From positions 1,302,001 through 1,366,000 of the forward strand of contig LR990730.1 of assembly GCA_905142475.1 (NCBI GenBank): a stretch of 64,000 nucleotides of DNA, given 5' to 3'. The notes below the pieces were generated by a model that worked only from the letters and a program-made list of their open reading frames with translations, made no database searches and had not been told where the DNA came from. The translations under genes were made by a program, and so were the position numbers. Source of the stretch: Xanthomonas hydrangeae (GTDB lineage Bacteria; Pseudomonadota; Gammaproteobacteria; Xanthomonadales; Xanthomonadaceae). The first letter of the stretch is position 1, and each line of letters opens with the position of its first letter. This document shows positions 9,479 through 17,796 of the stretch, in pieces.

Positions 9479-10520
9479 ATGCCTGTGCTGACTGCCGATG
9501 GGTTTGCGCGCACCACCGTAGTTTGCGCCGCGTTTGCAGGCGCTGTTGGGCGAGCACATAGGCAAGGACGTGTTTCGATTGGATGCCGATACCGTGGGTG
9601 TGGCCGGGCCATTGCTGACGCACAGGTTGCTCGACGCGCGCCCGGCGACCGAGATTGAGCGGCCCACGTTCAAGCCGCTGCATGGCCGTTCGATTCCGCG
9701 CACCGATGCCTCCAAGCTGATCCAGGCGATTGGGCGTGACGTGCGCGAAGCATTGAAGCAGCCCGTGTCGGCGCAGGTGAATCTGTCTGGTCCATGGCCG
9801 CAGGTGGGTCACCTCTATCTGCGCGATTTGCTGTTGGCTGGCGATCCGTTACGGCTGCGCGTGCTGATGGACCGTATTCTTGAGCTGACGCCCAAGTTGA
9901 CCTGGGCCGTCATAGCCACAGGTGCCTTGATGCCATTCAAGCTGCAGCAAAGCGCCTCGGCGCTTGCCACATTGACCGCTGCGGCCGGCAACTACGATGA
10001 GCGCCGCTATGCGATGGGGTTGTATCGACGCACTGCCGCGCCGGTGTGCTTCACCATTTCCACCTTGGTGGCCAATGCGCTGTGGCTGGGATCGCCATTC
10101 GACCCCGCAGTGCCCAGCCGCCATCTGGTCTACGAGTCGCTGCGGTTGCTGCCGCCGTCGTGGAATATCTTGCGCAACGCATCGCCGGAATATCCCGCAC
10201 TCGATGGACGCATCGGCACCCAGGACGATGTGCTGGTACTGCCATTGCTCAGTCATCGCGATCCCGTGCTGTGGGAGGCGCCGGAAGCGTTTCGGCCAGA
10301 GCGTTGGGACCACCTGGATCCTGACAAGCACCCTGGCTATCTTCCGTTCGGGCACGCGTCCGAGCGTTGCTGGGGGCGGCATATGGTGATGCCATTGGCC
10401 GAGCGCCTGCTGGACGCACCACGCAGCCAGGGTCTGGTCGCCAGCCCGAAGCAGCGCAAGGCAGTGGTGCCGTTGACCGGTCTATTGGGCGTTGCGCAGG
10501 TCGATGTGGTGCGTGGATAG
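9479..10520 (+). CDS. Cytochrome P450, likely RiPP cross-linking enzyme; apparent +1 frameshift near the start
   Basis: The heme protein frame runs from 9522 to the TAG at 10518-10520. It contains the K-helix ExxR (YESLR), the meander motif FRPERW and the heme loop FGHASERCWG, whose Cys codon is 10368-10370. The heme loop has Ala where Gly is usual. The I-helix region (APVCFTISTLVANALW) lacks the usual acid-Thr pair, which fits P450s that couple aromatic rings rather than hydroxylate. The best start is ATG 9479 with ggag 6 nt upstream, but it is in another frame. It reads MPVLTADGFARTTV and would join the P450 frame if the G at 9521 were absent; an in-frame TAG (9519-9521) closes the P450 frame upstream. 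The only start in the P450 frame is a TTG at 9534 without a ribosome site. So the gene is frameshifted, recoded, or carries a sequence error. At about 346 residues it is short for a P450. Confidence 0.8.
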
Positions 10521-10721
10521 ACGCGCACGGCAGCACTGCTTTCCTAGGCTTCGTTGCGATGTTGTAGGGGCGTAGCGCAGCGTCGATCTGTGTCGGTGAT
10601 GCGCCGATGACATGCTGATCGATCGTGCATTGCACGATGCGATGTAGTGGTGCCGATCCTGCAGCCGACGCGTGGCCCGCAGACGCAGCGGTGTGAGCCT
10701 GTGCGTCCGTGTGCCGATGCA

Positions 10722-11774
10722 TTACGCCTGATGCGGCCCAGCCGTGGAGCCACGCTTCACCAGCGTGTACTTCATTACCTGATGCACGCCTTGTGTGGCA
10801 TCGCCCTTGCGCCGTTGGCGGATCGCATCGGCGAGCAGCGACACTGCGGCGCGGCCCATCGCGGTGACCGGTTGATGCACGGTGGTGAGTTCGGGCCAGA
10901 CGGTGGTGGCGACCGGGGTGTCGTCGAAGCCGGCCACCGATACATCTTCCGGGACGCGCAAGCCCAGCCCGTGTGCCACCGCCACTGCGGCAGCGGCCAT
11001 ATCGTCGTTGCTGCAAAAGATGGCGGTGGGCGGTTGCGCTTGTGCGAGCAGGCTGCGTGCGGCGAGCAGGCCGGAGCGATAGGTGAATAATCCCTCGGCG
11101 ACCAACGCGTCTGCGACCGTCAAACCCGCAGCCTGCAAGCTGTCGAGATAGCCATTGGCGCGTAATGCGCTCGGGGTGTGCTTGGGGTCGCCCTTGATCA
11201 AGGCGATGCGGCGATGGCCCAGTTCGATCAGATGATCGACGATGGCGCGCGCAGCCTGATAATCGTCGATGCGCACCGAGCTGATTTGCGCCATCGGCGC
11301 GCCGCTGGCCACTGCGACCACCGGGATGCCGCGTGCATCGAGTTCAGCGATGGTCTGGCGCGAATCGCATAGCGGTGGCGGCAATATCACGCCGTCCACG
11401 CCTGCGGCGAGCAAGCGCTCGGTCGCGGCACGTTGGCTGCGGATGGCGCCGCATTTTTCCACCAGCACCTGGCTGCCATTGAGGCTGCTCTGTTCGAGCA
11501 AGCCGAGCATGAATTGATTGAGATAGGCGGCGCTGGGATTGCTGTACAGCACACCGATACGCAACAGACCGCTGGTGCGTAACGAGCGGCCGGCCAGGTT
11601 CGGCCGGTAGCCCAATGCCTGCACCGAGGCTTCCACGCGCACGCGCATGTCTTCACTGACATGCGGGTGGCGGTTGATGACGCGCGAGGCGGTCATCGGC
11701 GAGACGCCAGCGTGTTTGGCGACATCCAGCAGAGTCGCTGCAGTGTTCGCACTGCGTTGCCGCTTGGCCGCCAT
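10722..11774 (-). CDS. LacI-family transcriptional regulator
   Basis: A 350-residue LacI/GalR-type repressor. The N-terminal helix-turn-helix with hinge is clear (TLLDVAKHAGVSPMTASRVIN, then a hinge ending YRPNLAGRSLRT). A periplasmic-binding-protein-like effector domain follows (IGVLYSNPSAAYLNQF, DGVILPPPL, ALIKGDPKHTPSALR, FCSNDDMAAAAVAVAHGLG, VAGFDDTP). It lies alone on the minus strand with the P450 gene convergent on its 3' side. Its ligand is probably a sugar. The nearby GH2, receptor and cbsA genes are plausible targets, but no operator could be assigned by eye. Confidence 0.9.
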   Translation of the reverse strand: MAAKRQRSANTAATLLDVAKHAGVSPMTASRVINRHPHVSEDMRVRVEASVQALGYRPNLAGRSLRTSGLLRIGVLYSNPSAAYLNQFMLGLLEQSSLNGSQVLVEKCGAIRSQRAATERLLAAGVDGVILPPPLCDSRQTIAELDARGIPVVAVASGAPMAQISSVRIDDYQAARAIVDHLIELGHRRIALIKGDPKHTPSALRANGYLDSLQAAGLTVADALVAEGLFTYRSGLLAARSLLAQAQPPTAIFCSNDDMAAAAVAVAHGLGLRVPEDVSVAGFDDTPVATTVWPELTTVHQPVTAMGRAAVSLLADAIRQRRKGDATQGVHQVMKYTLVKRGSTAGPHQA

Positions 11775-11888
11775 TGTGTGTGTTCGTCCTGGAGTGGAAG
11801 CGAAAGGGCAGGTGGTGCGCTTGAAGTCTGCAGCAACTCAAAACATGCGTCGCCGCAGGCCATTGGCGCTGTCGATGTTCGCTAGTGA

Positions 11889-11921
11889 CACAGATAACGC
11901 ACAGCGTGCGCGTCATCTGTG
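11889..11921 (-). terminator. Imperfect hairpin downstream of the M28 peptidase gene
   Basis: cacagat at 11889-11895 faces atctgtg at 11915-11921, with further partial pairing (acgc/gcgt) inside. It lies 47 bp past the peptidase stop codon and upstream of lacI, where a terminator for the leftward peptidase transcript is expected. No T run on the minus strand is obvious. Confidence 0.3.
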
Positions 11922-11967
11922 CCGCCTGTGCTCAACCGACGTCCGCCCGCAACGTCTTCAAACGCAT

Positions 11968-13386
11968 TTACTCGCTCGGTGGCTGCACAACTTTCGCGCG
12001 ACTACCGAAATCGCCATCCGCCTCTGCCGCCAGATACGCAAACACGGTGTAGGCAGCCACGTTTTGCGCGAGCGCTTTCGGGTCGATCTTGTCCAGGGTG
12101 TCGTCGGCGGTGTGGTGCAGATCGAAGTAGTCGGTGCCGTCCTGCGCCAGCCATGCCCAAGCGCCACCCTTGGCCGAGATCGGGCCGACATCCGGGCCGG
12201 GGCCGCCCTTGCTAGGCTCATATGCGATACCAAGCGGTGCCAGCACCTCGGCGATTTGTTTGGTCGCTGCGCGCGACTCTTCCGGTGCCGCCGAGCCGGT
12301 GTTGAACGCATAGATACGCCCGGCGCCGAAGTCGCTCTCCGCGCCGATCTGATGCAGCGCCATGTCCTTGGCATCCTTGCCGTGTGCGGCCGCGTATGCT
12401 TTGCCGCCATACAGGCCTTGCTCCTCGTTGGCGAAGGCCACCACGCGAATCGTGCGCTTGGGCGCCTGCTTGAGTTGGCCGATCAAGTGGCCCGCGGCCA
12501 TGGTGATCGCAACGCCGGCACCATCGTCGATCGCACCGGTGCCCAGATCCCACGAATCCAGATGCCCGCCGATCACCACCACTTCCTTCGGCTTGCTGCG
12601 CCCGGTGATTTCGCCGATCACGTTGTACGAGGTCGCCGTGCCATCCCAACCGCAATCCAGTGCCAGCCGCAGACGCGTGCTGCCCAGCGCGGTGAGCCGC
12701 GCGAGCTGATTGGCGTCCGGTACCGACAACGCCGCTGCCGGCACCGGCGTCACGCCTTCATCGAAGCGGGTGATGCCGGTATGCGGCACGCGATGCGAGT
12801 CGGTGCCGGCCGAGCGCATCACAAACCCGATCGCGCCCTTGCGGATCGCTTCCGATGGGCCCTTGCTGCGCACCGCGCCGCCATTGCGGTAATCCTTCCC
12901 GTCGCGCGCCTTGGTCATTTGATAATCGACAAATGCGATCTTGCCGGTCAACGAGCCGGCCGGTGCAGCCTGCAACGCAGCGAGATTTTCAAAGCGCACC
13001 ACCTCGCCTTCGACGGTGCCGCCCGGGCTGCCGCCCAGCGCGGTGATGTGCAACGGCTGCGCATGCGCGCCGATCACCGTGGCCTGCTCGCTGCGACGCT
13101 GCCACTTGGGAAACGTCACCGGCTCGGTCCACACCTTGTCGAAGCCCAGCGCGGTGAATTTGGCCTTGGCCCAGGCCACCGCGCGCGGATCGGCTTCGCC
13201 GCCGGCAATCCGCGGGCCCACTTCGGTGGTCAACGATTCCACCACTGCAAAGCCGGTGCTGTCGGCCAGCGCCTGTTCGCGCAGCTGTGCGGCGGTGCGC
13301 AGCGCGCTATCGGCGATGGTGGTTGGTGCGGCCAGCGCGGGCGCGCAAGCGAGTAGGGCAGAGATGGCGACAGCGAGACGACGCAT
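11968..13386 (-). CDS. Secreted M28-family zinc aminopeptidase
   Basis: A 472-residue exported peptidase. The signal peptide (MRRLAVAISALLACAPALA) supports the start at 13386 rather than the longer open frame reaching 13935, which runs over mscL. A PA-like insert occupies the region about residues 120-260. The zinc-binding motifs of M28 are present in order: GGHLDSWDLGTGAIDDGAG (His and bridging Asp), ANEEQGLYGG (general base Glu plus Glu ligand), ESDFGAG (Asp) and HHTADDTLDKID (last His). It probably acts in the periplasm or outside the cell, removing N-terminal residues or acting as a carboxypeptidase-Q-like dipeptidase. Substrate preference cannot be read from sequence. Confidence 0.9.
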   Translation of the reverse strand: MRRLAVAISALLACAPALAAPTTIADSALRTAAQLREQALADSTGFAVVESLTTEVGPRIAGGEADPRAVAWAKAKFTALGFDKVWTEPVTFPKWQRRSEQATVIGAHAQPLHITALGGSPGGTVEGEVVRFENLAALQAAPAGSLTGKIAFVDYQMTKARDGKDYRNGGAVRSKGPSEAIRKGAIGFVMRSAGTDSHRVPHTGITRFDEGVTPVPAAALSVPDANQLARLTALGSTRLRLALDCGWDGTATSYNVIGEITGRSKPKEVVVIGGHLDSWDLGTGAIDDGAGVAITMAAGHLIGQLKQAPKRTIRVVAFANEEQGLYGGKAYAAAHGKDAKDMALHQIGAESDFGAGRIYAFNTGSAAPEESRAATKQIAEVLAPLGIAYEPSKGGPGPDVGPISAKGGAWAWLAQDGTDYFDLHHTADDTLDKIDPKALAQNVAAYTVFAYLAAEADGDFGSRAKVVQPPSE

Positions 13387-13496
13387 GCAGGGCGGCTCCA
13401 ACGACAAGGGGGACCCCGAGCTTATCAGCGCGAGGTCCCCCGTCTGCGTGCGAAAGGTCATCCTCCTGCGCGAAGTTGTGCAGTGGATGTGTCCGC

Positions 13497-13928
13497 TTAC
13501 GGCACGCCTGGCGTCTTCAGCGTGTCGTTCTTCAGCGAGTCGCGAATCTCGCGCAGCAGCAGCACTTCTTCGCTCGGGCCTTTGGGAGCATCCGGTTTGC
13601 GCTGGGTGAGGCGGTTGATCAGCTTGACCACCAGAAAGATCGCAAACGCAATGATCACGAACTGCACGACGGTGTTGATGAAATCGCCATAGCCAATCGC
13701 CACGGCCGGGATTTCCTTGCCGGTAGCATCGACGCCGGCCGGTTTGAGCACCCACGCCAGCCGCGAGAAATCCACATTGCCGATGGCCCAGCCGATCGGC
13801 GGCATGATGATCTTCTCCACCAGCGCGGTGACGATCTTGCCGAACGCCGCACCGATGACCACACCGACCGCCAGGTCGATGACATTGCCACGCATCGCGA
13901 ATTGCTTGAATTCGCTGACCATTCCCAT
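13497..13928 (-). CDS. mscL: Large-conductance mechanosensitive channel MscL
   Basis: The 143-residue channel opens under membrane tension to release osmolytes. The family features are complete: N-terminal amphipathic helix [23 protein letters not shown]1 glycine-rich pore ([11 protein letters not shown]), periplasmic loop, TM2 ([19 protein letters not shown]) and a cytoplasmic helix bundle with [16 protein letters not shown] 13928 is chosen because ggag lies 6 nt upstream; an alternative ATG lies two codons later. It sits 110 bp upstream of the M28 gene in the same direction and is probably transcribed alone. Confidence 0.96.
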   Translation of the reverse strand: MGMVSEFKQFAMRGNVIDLAVGVVIGAAFGKIVTALVEKIIMPPIGWAIGNVDFSRLAWVLKPAGVDATGKEIPAVAIGYGDFINTVVQFVIIAFAIFLVVKLINRLTQRKPDAPKGPSEEVLLLREIRDSLKNDTLKTPGVP

Positions 13929-13988
13929 AGCGCACTCCTGATGCGGTCGCGGACCAACTGCCGCAATGAGATCGTAGCGGGCTGCATG

Positions 13989-14702
13989 TCAGCCCGCGAT
14001 GATGCCGTGGCGCTCGGCGACGTTTTCCAGGCGGGCGCTGAACTGATCGCCGGGCAGCAACGGGCCGACACCGGCCGGCGTGCCCATGAAGATCAGATCG
14101 CCCGCGCGCAATGCATAGAGCTTGGAGAGCTCATGCAGAATCTCCGGCACATTCCAGATCATCTGATCCAGCAGCGATTGCTGGCGCACTTCACCATTGA
14201 CCTCAAGCGACAGATTCAACGCGTCCAGCGCGCCTACCTCGCCGGCATGCACCAGCTCGCTGACCGGCGCGGAATGATCGAAGCCCTTGGCGATGTCCCA
14301 CGGCAGGCCCTTGGCTTTGGCGGCTGCCTGCAGATCGCGACGGGTCAGATCCAGTCCCACGCCGTAGCCATAGATCAAGGTTTCGGCCTGATCCACCGGC
14401 AACTCGCCGGCCGGCGCATCGCGGCCCAGCGCCACCACCAGCTCCACTTCGTGGTGCAGTTCCTTGGTACCGGGCGGATACGGAATGTGGTCGCCGTGAC
14501 CGACCACGATTGCGTCGGCAGGCTTCATGAAAAACGTCGGCTGGCCGCGTTCGGCTTTGGAGGCAGGCGCGGTGGCGCCCATCTCGCGCGCATGATCGGC
14601 GAAGTTGCGGCCCACACAGTAGATGCGGTGCACCGGAAAGTTGCCGCCACCAACCACCGGAATGCGCGGAACATCGGCGGCGGGAATCACATCGTGGGTC
14701 AT
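13989..14702 (-). CDS. Fumarylacetoacetate hydrolase (FAH) family protein, YcgM/fumarylpyruvate hydrolase-like
   Basis: A 237-residue cytosolic hydrolase or decarboxylase of the FAH fold. Seen are IYCVGRNFADHAREMG, FFMKPADAIV, the metal ligands in HHEVELVVALGRDA, the GYGVGLDLTRRDLQ segment, KGFDHSAP and the C-terminal GTPAGVGPLLPGD loop. These match the short prokaryotic YcgM-like group, which acts on acylpyruvates or fumarylpyruvate and can show oxaloacetate decarboxylase activity. ATG 14702 starts the conserved part; a longer frame upstream reaches 14867 but has no support. No aromatic-degradation genes are adjacent, so a housekeeping role is more likely. Confidence 0.88.
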   Translation of the reverse strand: MTHDVIPAADVPRIPVVGGGNFPVHRIYCVGRNFADHAREMGATAPASKAERGQPTFFMKPADAIVVGHGDHIPYPPGTKELHHEVELVVALGRDAPAGELPVDQAETLIYGYGVGLDLTRRDLQAAAKAKGLPWDIAKGFDHSAPVSELVHAGEVGALDALNLSLEVNGEVRQQSLLDQMIWNVPEILHELSKLYALRAGDLIFMGTPAGVGPLLPGDQFSARLENVAERHGIIAG

Positions 14703-14790
14703 GCACGCATCCTTGGGGAACGGGACGCGTGAGTCTAGCCGTTTGGCGGTGTACGACAACACCGTCTGCGCGTCATGCGCGCAGCGTCGC

Positions 14791-15066
14791 TCAGTGCGAC
14801 AACGGCAACGCGGGCTTGCGCACCACGCGGTATTCGGCTTCGACCACGCGCGCTTGCTGCGGCGCACGTCGATTGGACTTGCTCAACAATTTCCAGGCGA
14901 TGCCGCCCAGGATCATGGCCGCACCGACGAACACGCTGAAGAAGATCAACACCGCAAGAATGACCAGACCCGCCAGACCCGCAGCAACGCGCACCAACGG
15001 GTGACGCGGTTTGCGCGGTGCAAACAGGTGGTGAATGTTGCCGAATTGGAAGATGCGTGCGGGCAT
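14791..15066 (-). CDS. Small hydrophobic membrane protein
   Basis: A 91-residue protein with a short basic N-terminus (RKPRHPLVRVAAG), a long hydrophobic stretch (LAGLVILAVLIFFSVFVGAAMILGG would form one long or two tightly packed helices) and a basic tail (SKSNRRAPQQARVVEAEYRVV). No family is recognised. It has the codon pattern of a real Xanthomonas gene and lies 88 bp upstream of the FAH gene on the same strand. Function unknown. Confidence 0.65.
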   Translation of the reverse strand: MPARIFQFGNIHHLFAPRKPRHPLVRVAAGLAGLVILAVLIFFSVFVGAAMILGGIAWKLLSKSNRRAPQQARVVEAEYRVVRKPALPLSH

Positions 15067-15328
15067 GGCGGTGGGTTGCCGGGCAGGAAACAGGCAGGCA
15101 GTATCGTTGCGGTTTCATGTCATTGAGTGAAAAGTTCGTTAAATGCACTCCGGTTTTGCGGCGGCCATCACGTTCGGCCCAGCGCATAGGTTTGCTTTGT
15201 CGTCGCCTGCGGCCTGCGACGGACGAGGTATTCGATGTGCGCTGATGCGCCGATCCCGCCGATAGTCCAGTGCAGCAGCGATCCAGGTGCATGCCACAAT
15301 CGACATTCGTTCTCGATCGGCTGATCGC

Positions 15329-15670
15329 ATGTCCTCGTCATCGCCCACCACGCTTGTCGAACTGGCGCAGATTCCCGACGCAGGATTTCTGGAAGTCGAA
15401 GCGGTGTGGGATGGCGGCCCGGAATCGCTGGTGTTGTATCGCGAAGGTACGCAGGTGCGTGCGTGGTTGAATGTATGCCCGCATGCCGGCCGTCGGCTGG
15501 ATTGGGCGCCAGGCCAGTTCCTCAAGACCAAGGAAGGCCATCTGGTCTGCGCCGCACATGGCGCTGCCTTCGAGCTCACCAGCGGCGAATGCATCAGCGG
15601 CCCATGCCGCGGTCAATCGTTGTTGACGGTGCCGGTGCGCATCGAGGGCGAGCAGGTTTTCCTGGGCTAG
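15329..15670 (+). CDS. Rieske [2Fe-2S] protein
   Basis: A 113-residue small ferredoxin-like protein. The cluster ligands are visible as CPHAGRRLDW followed after 17 residues by CAAHG, giving the C-x-H ... C-x2-H pattern. Its size matches free-standing Rieske proteins of the NirD or dioxygenase-ferredoxin type. ATG 15329 gives the usual short N-terminus; ATG 15287 upstream would add 14 residues that look non-coding. Neither has a strong ribosome site. It lies alone between divergent genes, so its electron-transfer partner is unknown. Confidence 0.85.
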   Translation: MSSSSPTTLVELAQIPDAGFLEVEAVWDGGPESLVLYREGTQVRAWLNVCPHAGRRLDWAPGQFLKTKEGHLVCAAHGAAFELTSGECISGPCRGQSLLTVPVRIEGEQVFLG

Positions 15671-15804
15671 GTCGCTCGGCTCCTCCGGCAGCGACGTTGC
15701 GTGCAAGCCACGGGCGAGTGCGTGCAGCGTGTCGGCGATATCGGTGGTGGTTGCGTGCCAGGTCGCGTTGCAGCTCGCGTGCTGCTAAAAGCCGCTACAC
15801 CGAT

Positions 15805-17667
15805 TCAGCGCGCCGCCCACCAGAACATCAGGTTGATCATCGACACCATGACCACGATGTAGATCAGCGACAGCGGCGCGCCCACCCGCCACAACTCGCG
15901 CGGTTGATAGTTGGCCGGGCCGGCCACCATCGAGATCACCGGGTTGGAGGCGGTCATCAGATTGTTGGATGCCGACAACGCCACGATCAATGCGAATGCG
16001 GTGGGATTGCCGTTGGCCGCCAGCGCCAGGTTGACCGCGATCGGCACCATCACGATGGTGGCGCCGACATGGCTGATCACCAGCGAAAACGCAGTGGTCA
16101 GCAATGCCAGACTGATTTCCAGCGCCCACACCGGCACGCCTTCGGGCAGGCGGTCGATGGTGTGGCCGGCCACCCAGGCTGCGGTGCCGCTGCTGTCCAT
16201 CGCCCAGCCCAGCGGGATCAGGCCGGCCATCATGAAGATGGTCTTCCAGTTGATCGAGGCGTAGGCCTCGTCCATGCGCAACACGCCGCTGACCAGCATG
16301 CAGGCCACGCCGGTCATCAAGGTCAGCGCCACCGGCAGACGCGAGGTCAACGCGATCAAAATGGTGAAGGCGAAGATCGCCATCGCGATCTTGAACTTGT
16401 GCGGGCGCTGCTCGCCCTTGGGAAAGTCGGTCACCGGCACGAAATCGCGGCTTTCCGCCGCCTGCGCCAGGTCCTGCCAGATGCTGTGGAACACCAGCAT
16501 GTCGCCGCCACGCAGCGGCACGTTGCGCACGTCCTCGCGAATCACCTGCTTGTCGCGGTTGATCGCCAGCAGGCTGATGCCGCTCTGCTTGCGCAGACGC
16601 AACTCGGCGGCGGTCTTGCCGATCAGGCGCGAGTTGGGCGGAATCAGCGCTTCGGAAATGCCGGCCAGGCTGGGATTGAACAGATCGCCCAGATTGCGCA
16701 AGCGCGAGGACATGCGCAGGAACTGGTTCTGCGCAAAGTCGGTCACTTCCTGGCGCGGTCCCATCGCACCGAGCACGCTGCCGACCCAGATGCGCATGTC
16801 GGCCGGCGGCGCCAGGCGGGTGTCGTTGCCGGTCTTCAGGGCCAGCAGCAACGGCGCGTCGTGCAGCGCCTCGGCTTCGCCCAGGGTCATGCCGACCAGT
16901 GGGCTTTCGGCGCTGACGGTGAGCTCGAACACATCGCCGTCGATGCCGTAGGTCTTGGCGAAATAGCTCTCGGTGCGCGAGGGCGTGACGCCTTCGTTGA
17001 TCAGGCGTTCTTCTTCGATCAGCTTGCGGTCGCCGTAGAAACGGAAGTACAGCAGTGCGGCGATCAGCAAGGCCACGCCGATCGGCAGCGGCGCGAACAT
17101 CGTCAACGGCTCGATGCTGGCCATGCCCGAGGGCAGGTTGTTGTTGGCGGAGACCAATAGATCATTGAGCAGGATCAGCGGCGAATTGCCCACCATGGTC
17201 AGCGCGCCGCCCATCACGATGGCCGCCGCGATCGGCAGCAGCATGCGTTGCAAGGTGAGCCCGGTGCGGGCGGCCAGCCGTGACGCGACCGGCAGGTACA
17301 GCGCCATCACCGACGGGTTCTGCATGAAGGACGAGTTCAGGCCGGAGATGGCCAGCGTCATCATCATCAAGCGTTGTTCGCTGCCGTGCGAGCGCCGCAG
17401 CAACCAGGTCGCCAGGCGATTCAACGCACCGGTGCGCTCCAGCCCCGCACCGAGAATGGTGGTGGCGATGATGCTCATCACCGCGTTACCGGAGAAGCCA
17501 CCGAACAGTTCTTCCGGCGCCACCAGCCCGGTCACGCCCAACACCACAAGCACGATCAACGCCACCACATCGGCGCGGATGCGCTCGAACAAAAACATCG
17601 CCATCGTGAAACCGACCAGCCCGAGGACGAGCTTCATATCGTTGGTCAGTGTCAGCGCGGTGTCCAT
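15805..17667 (-). CDS. SLC13/DASS-family transporter with two TrkA-C (RCK-C) domains
   Basis: An inner-membrane anion or dicarboxylate/sulfate-type symporter of 620 residues. N-terminal and C-terminal transmembrane halves carry the family signatures (SFMQNPSVMALYLPVASRLAARTG, TMVGNSPLILLNDLL; and SHVGATIVMVPIAVNLA, SASNNLMTASNPV). Between them are two cytosolic TrkA-C-like domains (about residues 210-400: FELTVSAESPLVGMTLGEAE; LIGKTAAELRLRKQSGISLLAINR). This layout is that of the YfbS/SdcS-like group with regulatory RCK-C inserts. The start at 17667 is chosen because the frame upstream runs through the intergenic repeat. Substrate unknown. Confidence 0.9.
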   Translation of the reverse strand: MDTALTLTNDMKLVLGLVGFTMAMFLFERIRADVVALIVLVVLGVTGLVAPEELFGGFSGNAVMSIIATTILGAGLERTGALNRLATWLLRRSHGSEQRLMMMTLAISGLNSSFMQNPSVMALYLPVASRLAARTGLTLQRMLLPIAAAIVMGGALTMVGNSPLILLNDLLVSANNNLPSGMASIEPLTMFAPLPIGVALLIAALLYFRFYGDRKLIEEERLINEGVTPSRTESYFAKTYGIDGDVFELTVSAESPLVGMTLGEAEALHDAPLLLALKTGNDTRLAPPADMRIWVGSVLGAMGPRQEVTDFAQNQFLRMSSRLRNLGDLFNPSLAGISEALIPPNSRLIGKTAAELRLRKQSGISLLAINRDKQVIREDVRNVPLRGGDMLVFHSIWQDLAQAAESRDFVPVTDFPKGEQRPHKFKIAMAIFAFTILIALTSRLPVALTLMTGVACMLVSGVLRMDEAYASINWKTIFMMAGLIPLGWAMDSSGTAAWVAGHTIDRLPEGVPVWALEISLALLTTAFSLVISHVGATIVMVPIAVNLALAANGNPTAFALIVALSASNNLMTASNPVISMVAGPANYQPRELWRVGAPLSLIYIVVMVSMINLMFWWAAR

Positions 17668-17673
17668 TGAGGT

Positions 17674-17796
17674 CCGGGAATGGGGAGTCGGGAATGGAGA
17701 ATGGGAAAAGCGGGAAAGGCCGACGCAGGTGGACGCTATCCGGATGCCGGAGGCAGTTGCCCTTGCGATTCCCCATTCCCGACTCCCCATTCCCGG
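17674..17796. repeat. Xanthomonas-type intergenic inverted repeat (ggaatgggga family)
   Basis: A 29-bp left arm at 17674-17702 (core gggaatggggagtcgggaat) is matched by its reverse complement at 17768-17796 with one mismatch; 65 bp lie between. Each arm is itself made of gggaatgg/gggagtcg-like heptamers, a common mobile repeat style in Xanthomonas intergenic DNA. The right arm and spacer form the 3' end of trmB. Confidence 0.75.

Noticed and set aside
9534-9536. TTG as genuine P450 start
   Set aside because: No ribosome site, and a much better ATG with Shine-Dalgarno lies 55 bp upstream in another frame; a frameshift explains the data better.
11647-13356. 569-codon + strand ORF opposite lacI and the M28 gene
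   Set aside because: Spans two real minus-strand genes and shows no protein family features.
13387-13935. N-terminal extension of the M28 peptidase frame
   Set aside because: It runs through mscL; the signal peptide at 13386 defines the true start.
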